The translations under genes and the position numbers were made by a program. 64,000 nucleotides of DNA from Alteromonas sp. a30 (lineage in GTDB: Bacteria > Pseudomonadota > Gammaproteobacteria > Enterobacterales > Alteromonadaceae). The notes under the pieces were generated by a model, which saw nothing but the letters and a program-made list of their open reading frames with translations, made no database searches and was not told the origin of the DNA. Position 1 is the stretch's first letter, and every line of letters begins with the position of its first letter. Location: the NCBI RefSeq assembly GCF_026788005.1, contig NZ_JABEPE010000015.1, positions 57,674 to 121,673 on the forward strand. The letters are read 5' to 3'. Of this stretch, positions 36,904 through 46,622 are shown in pieces.

Positions 36904-38775
36904 CTAGAACATAAACTCGCATGAAATATTGAGGTCTCGGCTTTTAGCAAATGGCGCCAGATCATCACGAGAGGTGACATAATCCTGATTGGTTACGTTT
37001 GTCAAATTTACCGCCAATTGCATCCTATCGTTGACTTGGTATTGGTACCCTGCATCCATGATCAACACACTTGAAACCGGCAATTCTCCATCCACAAGAT
37101 GATCGCTTGAATGACGATGTGTTAGTGTGACAAAGCCTTGGCTACGATCGCCTAACGCCACAACAGATAACCGATGTTGAGTGGGCGATATGTCGGCAAT
37201 CGCTTGCCCACTGTTGTTTTCTCCGTGTAACCACTGACCAGAAAAGTGAATTTTCCACTGCAACTGCATTAGCGCAAATTGATAACGCCCTTGATAGCTT
37301 CCCCCCGAGACAGTGGCGTTATCAATATTACGATAAGCCCGAATATCATCCGCAACGCGAATGCGCTCAATATAATCATCAATATCCTGCTGAAACATTG
37401 TTATGGAAACATCAAATCCACCATGACGATAAGACACACTCGTTTCGGCATTGAGTGTTGTCTCTGTCTCTAGCAGTAAAGATCCTTTAACCTGACCTCT
37501 TGGCGTCGAACCATCGAAATAGCGTTCCGTCAAACTAGGTACACGATAAGCTTGGCTCACATAAGTAGACCACTGCCAATGGGGAGCAAATTGATGAGCG
37601 TAGCCAGCAAATGCACTTAGATTAGTATCATAATGCGAGTGTTGAGATAATTTATCGTGCTGATATTGTTGCGCTAATCTCGACCCACCAATCCAAGTAC
37701 CTTGCCCAAAATTTCGGCTAAACTCCGCACTAATAAACGATTCCCATTGCTCGGCATCCAGTGTTAACCGAGCAAAAACATCATCGCCCTGTGCGCTTAT
37801 TTCCTGTTCAAAACCTTGCACATTGGTTCGCGCATCAACGCCTGCACGCCAATACAATTGGTACTGACCCACGCGAGGATCATCGTGGATTTGCGCGCCA
37901 AAATCGAGAAATTGATTATCAATGCTGTTAGTTCTCAACGCTGGACGCTCAACTATTGTGCGTTGCTTAGCGTGATGAAAGTAAGTCGTCGCATTCAGCC
38001 AGTCAAAATCCAACTTCCCTAACCAATGATCATTATTCGGATACAGTGTAAAACGCTTTGCGGGGTCGTCTGCACTGGCCTTAGCAATATTATTCGCAGA
38101 TGAATACAACAATAAACCTTCACGCAATCGACCTGCATCTAATTGATGTCGTAGCGCAATGCTGTGCTGTTCAAAACGATCTTGAATAACGTTACCGCGA
38201 GCATCTTCACTGTTATTGGCGTGTCGGTGATTCACCAACCAATGTGTATCGTCGGTATTGGTTTTTCCTTCAAACTGTATTTCCCGGTAGTCAGCAACCT
38301 GTCCCCAATTAAGCTTTACCGCATTGTTTTCTGGTGCGGATAACACTAAGTCAACACCGCCACCGATTGCACCAGATCCCAGTTGAGTTGAAGCGGCACC
38401 TTGGGTTACAAAAGCCTGACCAATAAAACTTGGCGGAATAAACTCAACCGCCGTGCCAGCACGGCGCTCGGTATGAATGGGGATGCCTTCAATTAAGGTT
38501 TGAACACGCCATCGAGCAAAGCCTCGGATATTAATCGACTGGAATAGTCCCCCCTGCCCGTTTAAATTTACAATCGGCGACTGGTCCAACAAAGTCGCCA
38601 CACTGTCTGCACTGAAACTGCTCTCATCAATGAGCTGTTGAGCAGGTAAAATATTTAGCAATGCACGTTGATAATGTGGCGCCTGACCTATTACTTCTAT
38701 GTGTTCATTCAACATATTCGCAGCGGCGACTTGGCTAAATAACAGCGCCAAAACAATCATATTTTTCTTATTCAT
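36904..38775 (-). CDS. TonB-dependent receptor, probably metal/siderophore type
   Basis: This 623-residue receptor is smaller than the others here and of the FepA/FhuA/CirA size class. It has a signal peptide (to about residue 18), a plug (about 25-150; HIEVIGQAP, INIRGFARWRVQTLIEGIPI, TQGAASTQLGSGAIGGGVDL) and a barrel ending in Phe (CEFMF). A PepSY protein gene follows, suggesting iron or another metal complex as ligand. I looked for a Fur box upstream (38776-38986) and did not see a good one, so the iron link rests on context. Confidence 0.88.
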   Translation of the reverse strand: MNKKNMIVLALLFSQVAAANMLNEHIEVIGQAPHYQRALLNILPAQQLIDESSFSADSVATLLDQSPIVNLNGQGGLFQSINIRGFARWRVQTLIEGIPIHTERRAGTAVEFIPPSFIGQAFVTQGAASTQLGSGAIGGGVDLVLSAPENNAVKLNWGQVADYREIQFEGKTNTDDTHWLVNHRHANNSEDARGNVIQDRFEQHSIALRHQLDAGRLREGLLLYSSANNIAKASADDPAKRFTLYPNNDHWLGKLDFDWLNATTYFHHAKQRTIVERPALRTNSIDNQFLDFGAQIHDDPRVGQYQLYWRAGVDARTNVQGFEQEISAQGDDVFARLTLDAEQWESFISAEFSRNFGQGTWIGGSRLAQQYQHDKLSQHSHYDTNLSAFAGYAHQFAPHWQWSTYVSQAYRVPSLTERYFDGSTPRGQVKGSLLLETETTLNAETSVSYRHGGFDVSITMFQQDIDDYIERIRVADDIRAYRNIDNATVSGGSYQGRYQFALMQLQWKIHFSGQWLHGENNSGQAIADISPTQHRLSVVALGDRSQGFVTLTHRHSSDHLVDGELPVSSVLIMDAGYQYQVNDRMQLAVNLTNVTNQDYVTSRDDLAPFAKSRDLNISCEFMF

Positions 38776-38986
38776 AAAAACGATAAATGTACTTCACTAG
38801 GGACTGGGAAAACCAAGAAAGGCCAATTTCAAATAATGCCTGCTATCAAAAGTCATGCCCCATGAAGTTGTCAAACAAGTATCGTTAAACGGCTATTTTG
38901 GTCGTTCAACGACATTGCTTTAATAAAAAATCATCCCTAACGTAATATTGCTCTAAATTTGGCATTTAGCCCACTTGAGGAATGAA

Positions 38987-41900
38987 ATGAAAACCCTAAT
39001 AAAGATAGCCTTAGCATCATCCATTATGCTTTCGTCTGCTCATGCTTTAGCGAAAGAGACAAAAAATGATGACGACAATAAGGCACTGTTTAGCAGTAAG
39101 ACATTTGAAGCGATGACGCTTCGTCATATTGGGCCTGCCTATATGTCAGGTCGTATTGCAGATATTGCCGTGGACCAAAAGAACCCGTCAACATGGTACG
39201 TTGCCGTCGGTTCTGGCGGAGTTTGGAAAACTGAAAACGCCGGTACCACATGGACTCCGGTATTTGATAAGCAAGCCGTATATTCAACGGGTGATGTTAC
39301 TATCGATCCAAGCAACCCAGACATTATCTGGGTTGGCACTGGTGAAAATAACGGTGGTCGACATATTAGCTTCGGTGACGGCATCTATAAATCGATAGAT
39401 GGCGGTAAAAATTGGAAAAACATGGGGCTTGGGCAATCTGAACATATTTCAGATATTATTGTTCACCCGAACGATTCAAATATTGTCTGGGCAGCCGTTC
39501 AAGGACCATTATGGAGTGGTGGCGGTGAGCGTGGGTTATACAAAACCGTAGATGGTGGTAAAACTTGGAAACTGGTATTAACACCAAAAGATGAGTGGAC
39601 AGGCGTTACCTCATTAGTAATGGACCCTCGCAACCCAAATAAACTCTATGCCGCAACATGGTCTCGTCAAAGAAAAATAGAGGCTTACGTTGGCACCGGG
39701 CCAGGAGCTGGTATCCATGCTTCTGATGACGGTGGTGAAACTTGGACCGAACTCAAAACAGGCTTGCCGAAAGGCAATAAAGGCAAAATTGGCCTAGCCA
39801 TTTCTCCTATCAATCCAGATGTACTTTACGCCACTATCGAAACTGATAATCGCAAAGGCGGCTTCTATCGTTCTGCAAATCAAGGCGCAAGTTGGGAAAA
39901 AATGTCTGATGAAGTCGGCGGTGGAACGGGCCCTCACTACTATCAAGAAATTTTTGCTGATCAACACCAATTTGACCGTGTTTACATTGCCAGTAACTAC
40001 AGTAAAGTCTCCAACGACGGCGGTAAAACATGGATACCTATCAATAACAAGCGCAAGCATGTTGATGATCATGCAATGGCGTTCCATCCAACCGATTCAG
40101 ACTTTGTTCTTATCGGTTCAGATGGCGGTATTTACATGTCTCACGACCGAATGCAAAACTGGCGCTTTATCGCCAACCTACCAATCTCACAGTTTTATAA
40201 GGTTGCCGTTGATGACGCTAAGCCGTTTTATCATGTTTTTGGTGGGACCCAAGATAACTCAACGCAAGGCGGACCTTCACGAACTGACCGTGCGGAAGGC
40301 ATCAAAAATAAAGATTGGTTCCTTACTTTGGGTGGCGACGGTCATCAACCTGCGACCGAACCCGGCAATCCAAACATTCTTTACTCGCAGTGGCAACAAG
40401 GTAATTTAACCCGACATGATCGTATAACGGGTGAGAATGTTTACATCAAGCCACAACCACTCCCCGGCGATCCGGCTGAACGATATAACTGGGATGCGCC
40501 AATTAATGTTTCGGCACACGACCCTAAACGCATCTATTTCGCCTCTCAACGAGTTTGGCGCTCAGATGACCGTGGAGACAGCTGGACTCCCATTTCGGGC
40601 GACCTAACCAAAAATGGCAATCGTATGCACAGCGAAATGATGGGCAGAACTTGGTCCGTGGAAGCTGGCTGGGATATATATGCCATGTCCGAATTCCATA
40701 CCATTGCTAACTTTGCGGAAAGTCCGGTTAACCAAGATATTTTGTGGGTAGGAACCGATGACGGGCTTATTCAAGTGACAACCGATGGCGGCAAAAACTG
40801 GAAGAAGATCGATCTGAGTAAGGTAAGAGGTGTACCCAAAACGGCATACGTTAATGATATTCGCGCCGACTTATTCGATCCTAACACCGTATATGTTGCC
40901 CTTGATAACCACAAATATGGTGATTATAAGCCTTACTTAATCAAGTCAACGAATTTGGGCAAGAAATGGACATCACTCGCCGAAGATCTACCTGAAAAAC
41001 ACCTTGTCTGGCGTATAGTGCAAGATCATGTCAACAAGGATCTCTTGTTCATCGGAACAGAATTTGGCGTGTTCTTCACCGTAAACGGCGGTCAAAAATG
41101 GATAGAACTCAATGGCGGCTTGCCGACAATCTCGACTCGTGATGTACAAATTCAACGAAGTGAAAATGACCTTGTTTTGGGTACATTCGGACGCGGTATT
41201 TATATCCTAGATGATTACGCACCACTGCGTAAGTTAACCGAACAAGCCATGGAAAAAGAAGCGCTGCTATTTGGCCCTAGCCGCCCAACCAAATGGTTCC
41301 GCTTAGACGGCAATCACACCAAATCTGATGGTGATGACCGCTTCGCAGCCAAAAACCCAGAACATGGCGCCACACTCACTTACTTCCTAAAAGAAAGCCT
41401 ACTAACAGCAAAGGAAAAACGCCAGAAAGCTGAAAAAGCCATGGTGAAAGATAAGAAATATCCTAAATATCCAAGCTGGGAATCTATCGAAGCTGAAAAT
41501 CAGGAAGCGAAACCTGCTGTTTATGTGGAAATCACCGATGCCAATGGCAATATTGTGAATCGTGTTGAGGGTGACAATAAGAAAGGTTTACATCGTGTAA
41601 CTTGGGGCATGACATATTCCAAAGTAGGCGCTGTAACCGGTGAAGAGCCCTCTCCTTGGGATCCGTTAGGCAAAGGATTAATGGTGGCTCCGGGCACATA
41701 CACCGCAACACTTTATAAACGTGAAGGCACTACAGTAACACCATTAGCTGAACCTGTTTCATTCAAGTTAGAGCCCATTTATGAAGGCACTTTACCAAAT
41801 ATGACGCATCAGGAAGTGCTTGCATTCAATCAAAAAATTGTTGCTGCGGAAAGACAAGCGTCTGCATTAGTTCAAGTTTTGGAAACTATAGAAGAACAAA

Positions 41901-42265
41901 TGAAGTCGATTCGTACCGCCATTGACAGAACGCCGAATAATATAGCGGCTCTTGAAAAGCAATATGCCGATATTCAGGATGAAATTAACGCAATTAATCA
42001 AGAAATTAGCGGACTTGAGTCACGAAATAATATGGGAATTAAACCCCCGAATATTGAAAGCAGGTTTAGTTATGCGATGTCGGCGCTGCAATCATCTTAC
42101 GGCCCAACGAAACAACATAAAGACCAGTTCAAATATGCAATGGAAGGGTTAGACTCAGTAACCAAACGGGTGTCTGCACTTCAAGAAGATGCGATTGTTA
42201 AACTACAACAATCCATCATTAACGCAGGTGGACCGTGGACAATGGGCGCCCCTGTTATCCAATAA
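38987..42265 (+). CDS. Secreted sortilin/BNR-repeat beta-propeller protein
   Basis: The 1092-residue protein starts at ATG 38987, with GAGG six bases upstream; a TTG four codons earlier is in frame. It has a signal peptide (ending near ALA-KE). Residues about 35-760 carry many BNR/Asp-box blades of the S-x-DGGKTW type (SIDGGKNWKNM, TVDGGKTWKL, TTDGGKNWKKI), as in sortilin/VPS10-like propellers. A beta-rich region (about 820-940) and a C-terminal coiled coil (about 945-1030) follow. Annotated relatives are called glycosyl hydrolases, but I see no demonstrated catalytic residues; binding or protein processing is equally possible. Confidence 0.85.
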   Translation: MKTLIKIALASSIMLSSAHALAKETKNDDDNKALFSSKTFEAMTLRHIGPAYMSGRIADIAVDQKNPSTWYVAVGSGGVWKTENAGTTWTPVFDKQAVYSTGDVTIDPSNPDIIWVGTGENNGGRHISFGDGIYKSIDGGKNWKNMGLGQSEHISDIIVHPNDSNIVWAAVQGPLWSGGGERGLYKTVDGGKTWKLVLTPKDEWTGVTSLVMDPRNPNKLYAATWSRQRKIEAYVGTGPGAGIHASDDGGETWTELKTGLPKGNKGKIGLAISPINPDVLYATIETDNRKGGFYRSANQGASWEKMSDEVGGGTGPHYYQEIFADQHQFDRVYIASNYSKVSNDGGKTWIPINNKRKHVDDHAMAFHPTDSDFVLIGSDGGIYMSHDRMQNWRFIANLPISQFYKVAVDDAKPFYHVFGGTQDNSTQGGPSRTDRAEGIKNKDWFLTLGGDGHQPATEPGNPNILYSQWQQGNLTRHDRITGENVYIKPQPLPGDPAERYNWDAPINVSAHDPKRIYFASQRVWRSDDRGDSWTPISGDLTKNGNRMHSEMMGRTWSVEAGWDIYAMSEFHTIANFAESPVNQDILWVGTDDGLIQVTTDGGKNWKKIDLSKVRGVPKTAYVNDIRADLFDPNTVYVALDNHKYGDYKPYLIKSTNLGKKWTSLAEDLPEKHLVWRIVQDHVNKDLLFIGTEFGVFFTVNGGQKWIELNGGLPTISTRDVQIQRSENDLVLGTFGRGIYILDDYAPLRKLTEQAMEKEALLFGPSRPTKWFRLDGNHTKSDGDDRFAAKNPEHGATLTYFLKESLLTAKEKRQKAEKAMVKDKKYPKYPSWESIEAENQEAKPAVYVEITDANGNIVNRVEGDNKKGLHRVTWGMTYSKVGAVTGEEPSPWDPLGKGLMVAPGTYTATLYKREGTTVTPLAEPVSFKLEPIYEGTLPNMTHQEVLAFNQKIVAAERQASALVQVLETIEEQMKSIRTAIDRTPNNIAALEKQYADIQDEINAINQEISGLESRNNMGIKPPNIESRFSYAMSALQSSYGPTKQHKDQFKYAMEGLDSVTKRVSALQEDAIVKLQQSIINAGGPWTMGAPVIQ

Positions 42266-42289
42266 TGAAATAAGTTGTATTACATAAAT

Positions 42290-42319
42290 AAAATGCCGCT
42301 CAATAACAGCGGCATTTTT
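42290..42319. terminator. Bidirectional terminator between convergent genes
   Basis: AAAATGCCGCT (42290-42300) pairs perfectly with AGCGGCATTTT (42308-42318), an 11-bp stem with a 7-base loop and T-run on both strands. It separates the BNR gene from the minus-strand CxxCH/cyclase-fold gene. Confidence 0.9.
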
Positions 42320-42353
42320 GTTTTTCATTGTGAAATATTTAATAAGCTAACGC

Positions 42354-44438
42354 TTATGCAATTAACGCAATAGCTTGTCGAATTACCTCAATAACACTAT
42401 TAATTTGCATAATGGTTAAATCAGCTAAGTCGTCTTCGATACAGTCTTTACCGCCTTTGTTACCTTTCTTACCAGTGTTCTTATTAGCAGAACAACGCTC
42501 TTTATCGGTTTTACTAATGGCATCTTGCAAGCTCAAAATGGCATCTTCAAAGAAGCCAATCGCTGCGGCTGAATCACCTACTAACAACGCCTCTAGTGCA
42601 GCGTTAATAGCATCTTGCGCACTCTGATAATGATTGAATACGGCAGGACTTGCATTCACAGGAAGCAGCGCAACCACATCAGCAATATCAGCCAAGACTT
42701 CTTCTGCAATTACTTCTGGCGTCACAGGTGCCGCTTCAATATTGATGGCAGAAATAGCAAAGCTAAAGAGTAAATCCGATTGCGGCTCAGGTTTATCAAT
42801 ACCAGAGTAAGTGACGAGTAAGCTTTGATCACCAAGACTCGACCAGTTATAGCCCGGCGTCCAAGAGATTTCGAACACGCCATCACCGTCTGCGTCATTA
42901 TCGCCGCCAATGTTAACGCCGCCAACAAAGAAGCTTACATTACCGATGCTTTGGTTTGGATCGCTACTGCCTACCACAAAACTGTTTGTTTGCGTATCAA
43001 TCACATGAACCGCTAAACGTACGGTATCATTGGTGTCGATAACAAGATTTTCGCCTTCAATGAACATCACATTCGTGTTGTGTCCTACTGCTGGTGGCGG
43101 TGGTGGTGTTGCACTCGTTACCGAGGTAATGGCAAAGGTTTCACTGCGTGCTTGCGATGTCGCCATCACCGAATGCGTTACAGGGAAGCCAAAAGGTAAA
43201 TTAGGCGGCGCAAACATAGTGAAATGAATATCGTTAGATTCACCCGATGCTAACGTCACCACGCTCTTATCTAATGCAGCTGGGAATCCGGGATAACCAC
43301 CCGACAATTTAATATCAAAGGTTTCCGGCGTTTCAGCATTCCCCGTATTTGTGACGGTAAAAACATAATTGATAATCTGATGGGTATCGCTAAAGGCTAG
43401 CAACTCTTGGCCTTCTGGCGTAGCTTGAATATCAACGCCAAATTCACCAAATTCCCCTAATGCGATTACTGCCCACATGTTAGACGCAACTCTATCATTC
43501 GCGCTAATTTGGGCGGCTCCAACAGGCCAAGAACCATCGGCTCGCTGAGAATTAAGTAAATAAGCAACTCCTCGACTAACTGCACTGTCAGTTGAGGTTA
43601 ACCCACCCAACCTTAATGCATATACCGCAACGCCAGTTTGAAACGAACTACTTGCTCTTCCTTGATATACGCCAAATCCACCATCGGGGTTTTGCCTTGC
43701 CTTTAGCGTTGTAATCACGGATTGAATTGCAGCGTCGGACTTGGGAACTTTCCCTTCGATTAAACCTGCCATTTTATAACCCAACGACTGAGTATCTGAT
43801 GGCTGAACGCCTTTTAGCCACTCTACCGCTTTCAAATAGGATTCTTCATATTTCGGGGCTTTGGTGATCTCAAAGGCTCTGCGCATTGTAATAATCGACA
43901 TAGCGGTAACAGAGCTATTGTTATCAAAACGGAAGACTTCTGAACTATGGTTCTTCCAAACACCATCAGACACCCAACGTCCGCTCGCTTCTTGCCGAGA
44001 CCACAACTTTTCTGCACCACTTAAAAAGGTCTGCTGTGCATCGGTTGCCACACTTCTATCGTAGAAAGCCAATCCAGAAGAAGCGATTGCTGTGGTCATT
44101 GTTGGCGCAATATTCCCACCGTGATGACGCCAAAGATCGTCGGCATCCTGTTCTCGTACAATGGTTTTAACCAACTCAGCCAAATGTTGTTGGTTTACGG
44201 TATAGCCACGCGTTGTGCCAATTGAGGCTCCCCAAATGCTTAACCCTTGGGTATGACAAGCGAAACAAGATCTATCACTTCCCCCTCTTGCATTTTGCCA
44301 GTCCACCGCAGCCTTGGTGATAAAGTCCATCCCTTTTTGCCCTGCTTCTTTGGGAGTGAGTGCGAGTGAATAGCTGGAAAACAGCATACCTAAAAACGGT
44401 ATACACCAGTGGAGTTTTAACTGCTTTAAAAATTTCAT
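42354..44438 (-). CDS. Secreted CxxCH and terpenoid-cyclase-fold multidomain protein
   Basis: The 694-residue protein starts behind AGAGGAT and has a signal peptide (to about residue 27). A haem c motif CFACH lies at 58-62. Residues about 65-350 are alpha/alpha repeats of the prenyltransferase/squalene-cyclase type (QNPDGGFGVYQG, NSQRADGSWPVG). About 355-440 is a CARDB-like beta domain, then a second beta domain with a calcium-loop-like DNDADGDGVFEISW. The C-terminal 130 residues are helical, Ala-rich, and carry a Lys/Gly-rich loop between two Cys (CSANKNTGKKGNKGGKDC). No cyclase DxDD motif was seen, so the fold is probably structural or binding. The function is unknown. Confidence 0.75.
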   Translation of the reverse strand: MKFLKQLKLHWCIPFLGMLFSSYSLALTPKEAGQKGMDFITKAAVDWQNARGGSDRSCFACHTQGLSIWGASIGTTRGYTVNQQHLAELVKTIVREQDADDLWRHHGGNIAPTMTTAIASSGLAFYDRSVATDAQQTFLSGAEKLWSRQEASGRWVSDGVWKNHSSEVFRFDNNSSVTAMSIITMRRAFEITKAPKYEESYLKAVEWLKGVQPSDTQSLGYKMAGLIEGKVPKSDAAIQSVITTLKARQNPDGGFGVYQGRASSSFQTGVAVYALRLGGLTSTDSAVSRGVAYLLNSQRADGSWPVGAAQISANDRVASNMWAVIALGEFGEFGVDIQATPEGQELLAFSDTHQIINYVFTVTNTGNAETPETFDIKLSGGYPGFPAALDKSVVTLASGESNDIHFTMFAPPNLPFGFPVTHSVMATSQARSETFAITSVTSATPPPPPAVGHNTNVMFIEGENLVIDTNDTVRLAVHVIDTQTNSFVVGSSDPNQSIGNVSFFVGGVNIGGDNDADGDGVFEISWTPGYNWSSLGDQSLLVTYSGIDKPEPQSDLLFSFAISAINIEAAPVTPEVIAEEVLADIADVVALLPVNASPAVFNHYQSAQDAINAALEALLVGDSAAAIGFFEDAILSLQDAISKTDKERCSANKNTGKKGNKGGKDCIEDDLADLTIMQINSVIEVIRQAIALIA

Positions 44439-44793
44439 TATTTATCCTCTTTTTACTTACTAAGCGAGGACAAACTAAACAACAAATCACATTTAGGTCA
44501 ATTAAAAAACCTTTAATGTGAATCATAAGACTCTATTAAATAATATTTTTTCACATAAAATAACGTTAATTTTAGAGGATTTTAATAAGTGGAATTTTTC
44601 AAATGTTTTTTACTTGTCAATATTGAGAACAAATTCACAGAAAATAAAAAACCTTTCTTTACATATACTTATGAAAATATTCAGGAAATAAAAACAGAAT
44701 TCATACAAATTATATTTTAAAAAAAGGCGTTAATATCAACACATAAAAACAAATTATTACATTTGAAAATAAAGCTTTTTCAAGAATTAAAAC
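44439..44793. other. Very AT-rich intergenic region
   Basis: About 355 bases with long A and T runs separate the CxxCH/cyclase-fold gene (whose promoter must lie here, on the minus strand) from the 3' end of mntP. I see no coding region, RNA gene or strong hairpin. The composition is more AT-rich than any other gap in the window. Confidence 0.6.
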
Positions 44794-45333
44794 TTAAAAA
44801 ATAAGCATTTTAAAACCGATCAAAATCAAAACAATGCCGCCAAATAATTCTGCTCTGCTTTCTAACCAAGTGCCGCTCTTGGCGCCTATTTTGACACCTA
44901 CCGCGCTGAATAACGCAGTTACCGCACCAATGATGAAACAGGCGAAGAATGCATCAACTTCAAGCAAAGTAAGAGAAAAACCTGCGGCCAAAGCATCAAT
45001 GCTGGTAGCAATGGCCAACATTAACATAACTCTGTGAGTTATTTGGGCAATGTCATCCTCAATGCCTTCAGCAAAAGACTCATAAATCATTTTGCCTCCA
45101 ATTAATAAGAGCAGAATGAAAGCGACCCAGGGTGCGTAATCTTGTATCCAGCCCAAAAGGCCAATTCCACCTGCGTAGCCAAGCATCGGCATAACGCCTT
45201 GAAATAATCCAAAATAAACGCCAGCCATAATAGGCAAAGAAGAGGTGCGGGATAAGTGTTTGGCGCCAAGGCCAATTGATACGGCAAAGGCATCCATACT
45301 TAACGCCAATGCTAAAATGCTCACTTCAAACAC
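44794..45333 (-). CDS. mntP: Manganese efflux pump MntP
   Basis: The 179-residue protein has six membrane segments in two similar halves, each with the family Asp motif: [11 protein letters not shown] near residue 12 and [12 protein letters not shown] near residue 110. MntP exports Mn(II) and protects against manganese excess. It appears to start at GTG. The 86 bases upstream do not show the yybP-ykoY manganese riboswitch that often controls mntP. Confidence 0.93.
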   Translation of the reverse strand: MFEVSILALALSMDAFAVSIGLGAKHLSRTSSLPIMAGVYFGLFQGVMPMLGYAGGIGLLGWIQDYAPWVAFILLLLIGGKMIYESFAEGIEDDIAQITHRVMLMLAIATSIDALAAGFSLTLLEVDAFFACFIIGAVTALFSAVGVKIGAKSGTWLESRAELFGGIVLILIGFKMLIF

Positions 45334-45419
45334 AATGTTGATTCCAGCTTTAGAAGATTAACCATCATCGTGGGATTTTAAGTAAATAAATGCGGTAAGT
45401 ATAGGAGCTCTGCGCTTGC

Positions 45420-46199
45420 CTAATGGTAATCGGCGTACTTGTTGTAGAAGGCTTCCTTATCAAGGCTTTCTAATGCTTCCCATAAAGCTTTCGCCGCAGG
45501 TGTGTGCATTTTATAGAATGGTTGACTAAAAATTAAATAGCCAGAATTAGAGACGACGGGAATAGGATTGTGCTCGAAGCCAAGCGGTAAGTTCTGCTCT
45601 TTACAATTAGCAACGGATGCATCAACCCTACCATTGAATAAAAGACGATGAGCCAGATTTATTGTATTCGTTTCATAAATTTCCAAGCCTTTACTGCTCA
45701 AATCTTGGATCAGCTGATAACCGCTAGGAACTGATACACTCACCGGGGCACTCATCACTAGCGTTTTACCATCCCATGTGAAGTCTGTACGACGACGGTT
45801 AAAAATGAAGCAAGTTTGATTACTCAACATTGCCTTGCTGCTGTCTAAATCACCGCTGGATTTGCGAGGATAAACCCCAAAATTTGCGCGCTCGTCTGAG
45901 TAGCGGCCAATGACACCGTCGACATAACCATCTCGTAAATCGCTCAAGCAGCGTTTCCACGGGTAACGCACAAATTGTATTTGCACGGCTGCCACCTGAT
46001 TATTGAGTTCCTGCATAATTTCAATCGTAGCACCGGGGAAGTGCTCAGGCACGCGTCGACCCGATCCCGTAAAGTGGGGTAAGACTTCTTTATTTTCGTA
46101 GCAGAATATAAATTTAACCGGCTTTTGAGCAGCAATAGCGTCACTCGGTATGCATCCGAAAAGGAAAAAAATAATGAAGAGTGGTAGGTAAATGCGCAT
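45420..46199 (-). CDS. Orphan periplasmic solute-binding protein (SBP_bac_3-like)
   Basis: This 259-residue protein has a signal peptide; an LFGC stretch near residue 16 could be a lipobox, although cleavage at AIA-A is also possible. The remainder resembles type-3 extracellular solute-binding domains (GATIEIMQELNNQ, YPWKRCLSDLRDGYVDGVIG, NRVDASVAN-like C-lobe). AAGGGG precedes the ATG. There are no ABC permease or ATPase genes nearby, as with many orphan proteins of this type in marine gammaproteobacteria. The ligand is unknown; it may be a sensor partner or a degenerate transporter component. Confidence 0.8.
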   Translation of the reverse strand: MRIYLPLFIIFFLFGCIPSDAIAAQKPVKFIFCYENKEVLPHFTGSGRRVPEHFPGATIEIMQELNNQVAAVQIQFVRYPWKRCLSDLRDGYVDGVIGRYSDERANFGVYPRKSSGDLDSSKAMLSNQTCFIFNRRRTDFTWDGKTLVMSAPVSVSVPSGYQLIQDLSSKGLEIYETNTINLAHRLLFNGRVDASVANCKEQNLPLGFEHNPIPVVSNSGYLIFSQPFYKMHTPAAKALWEALESLDKEAFYNKYADYH

Positions 46200-46322
46200 A
46201 ACCCCTTCTCAAAAACCGTCTTAACTTCTTAATACCCGACTAGCAATAGCCGGACCAACTTGCCAACAGTATGACAGACCTATTGGTAATTGAGAAAAAG
46301 AAAAATCTCTTTTGGGTAATTT

Positions 46323-46622
46323 TCAGAACTTTGAATAAATAAATCCTTCATCTTCGGCATTATCCAGCCTTAATGTTAGTAACATCAAGCTAACATACCA
46401 AAGGAAAGCGAAACTTCCTCCATCTATACCAAGCGCAAGAATATAAGGTTTAAGTAAGAAGACATGGGAGGCAACAATAGGAATAAATAAAATAAGCAGC
46501 CATTTTAGACTCGGTGCGAGCTTAACCTTCTTTTCACAAGATGGACAACTCTTAACTCTGCCCCACTTGTTAAGTGCTTTAGAAAACAATTGGATACTTG
46601 TACCACAATGCGGACATTTCAT
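46323..46622 (-). CDS. Zinc-ribbon membrane protein
   Basis: The 99-residue protein has an N-terminal zinc ribbon (CPHC at 3-6 and CPSC near 26-29) followed by two or three hydrophobic segments. The strong AAGGAG eight bases before the ATG supports the start. Proteins of this layout are common and poorly characterised. The family name is not certain and no function is assigned. Confidence 0.75.
   Translation of the reverse strand: MKCPHCGTSIQLFSKALNKWGRVKSCPSCEKKVKLAPSLKWLLILFIPIVASHVFLLKPYILALGIDGGSFAFLWYVSLMLLTLRLDNAEDEGFIYSKF

Noticed and set aside
38776..38986. Possible Fur box before the siderophore-type receptor gene
   Set aside because: No 19-base match to the GATAATGATAATCATTATC pattern at a useful level was seen; only short AT-rich similarities.
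44439..44793. AT-rich gap as a possible replication origin
   Set aside because: No DnaA-box cluster, iterons or replication genes are present; low GC alone is not enough.
45334..45419. Possible manganese (yybP-ykoY) riboswitch before mntP
   Set aside because: The space is 86 bases and lacks the conserved loop sequences.
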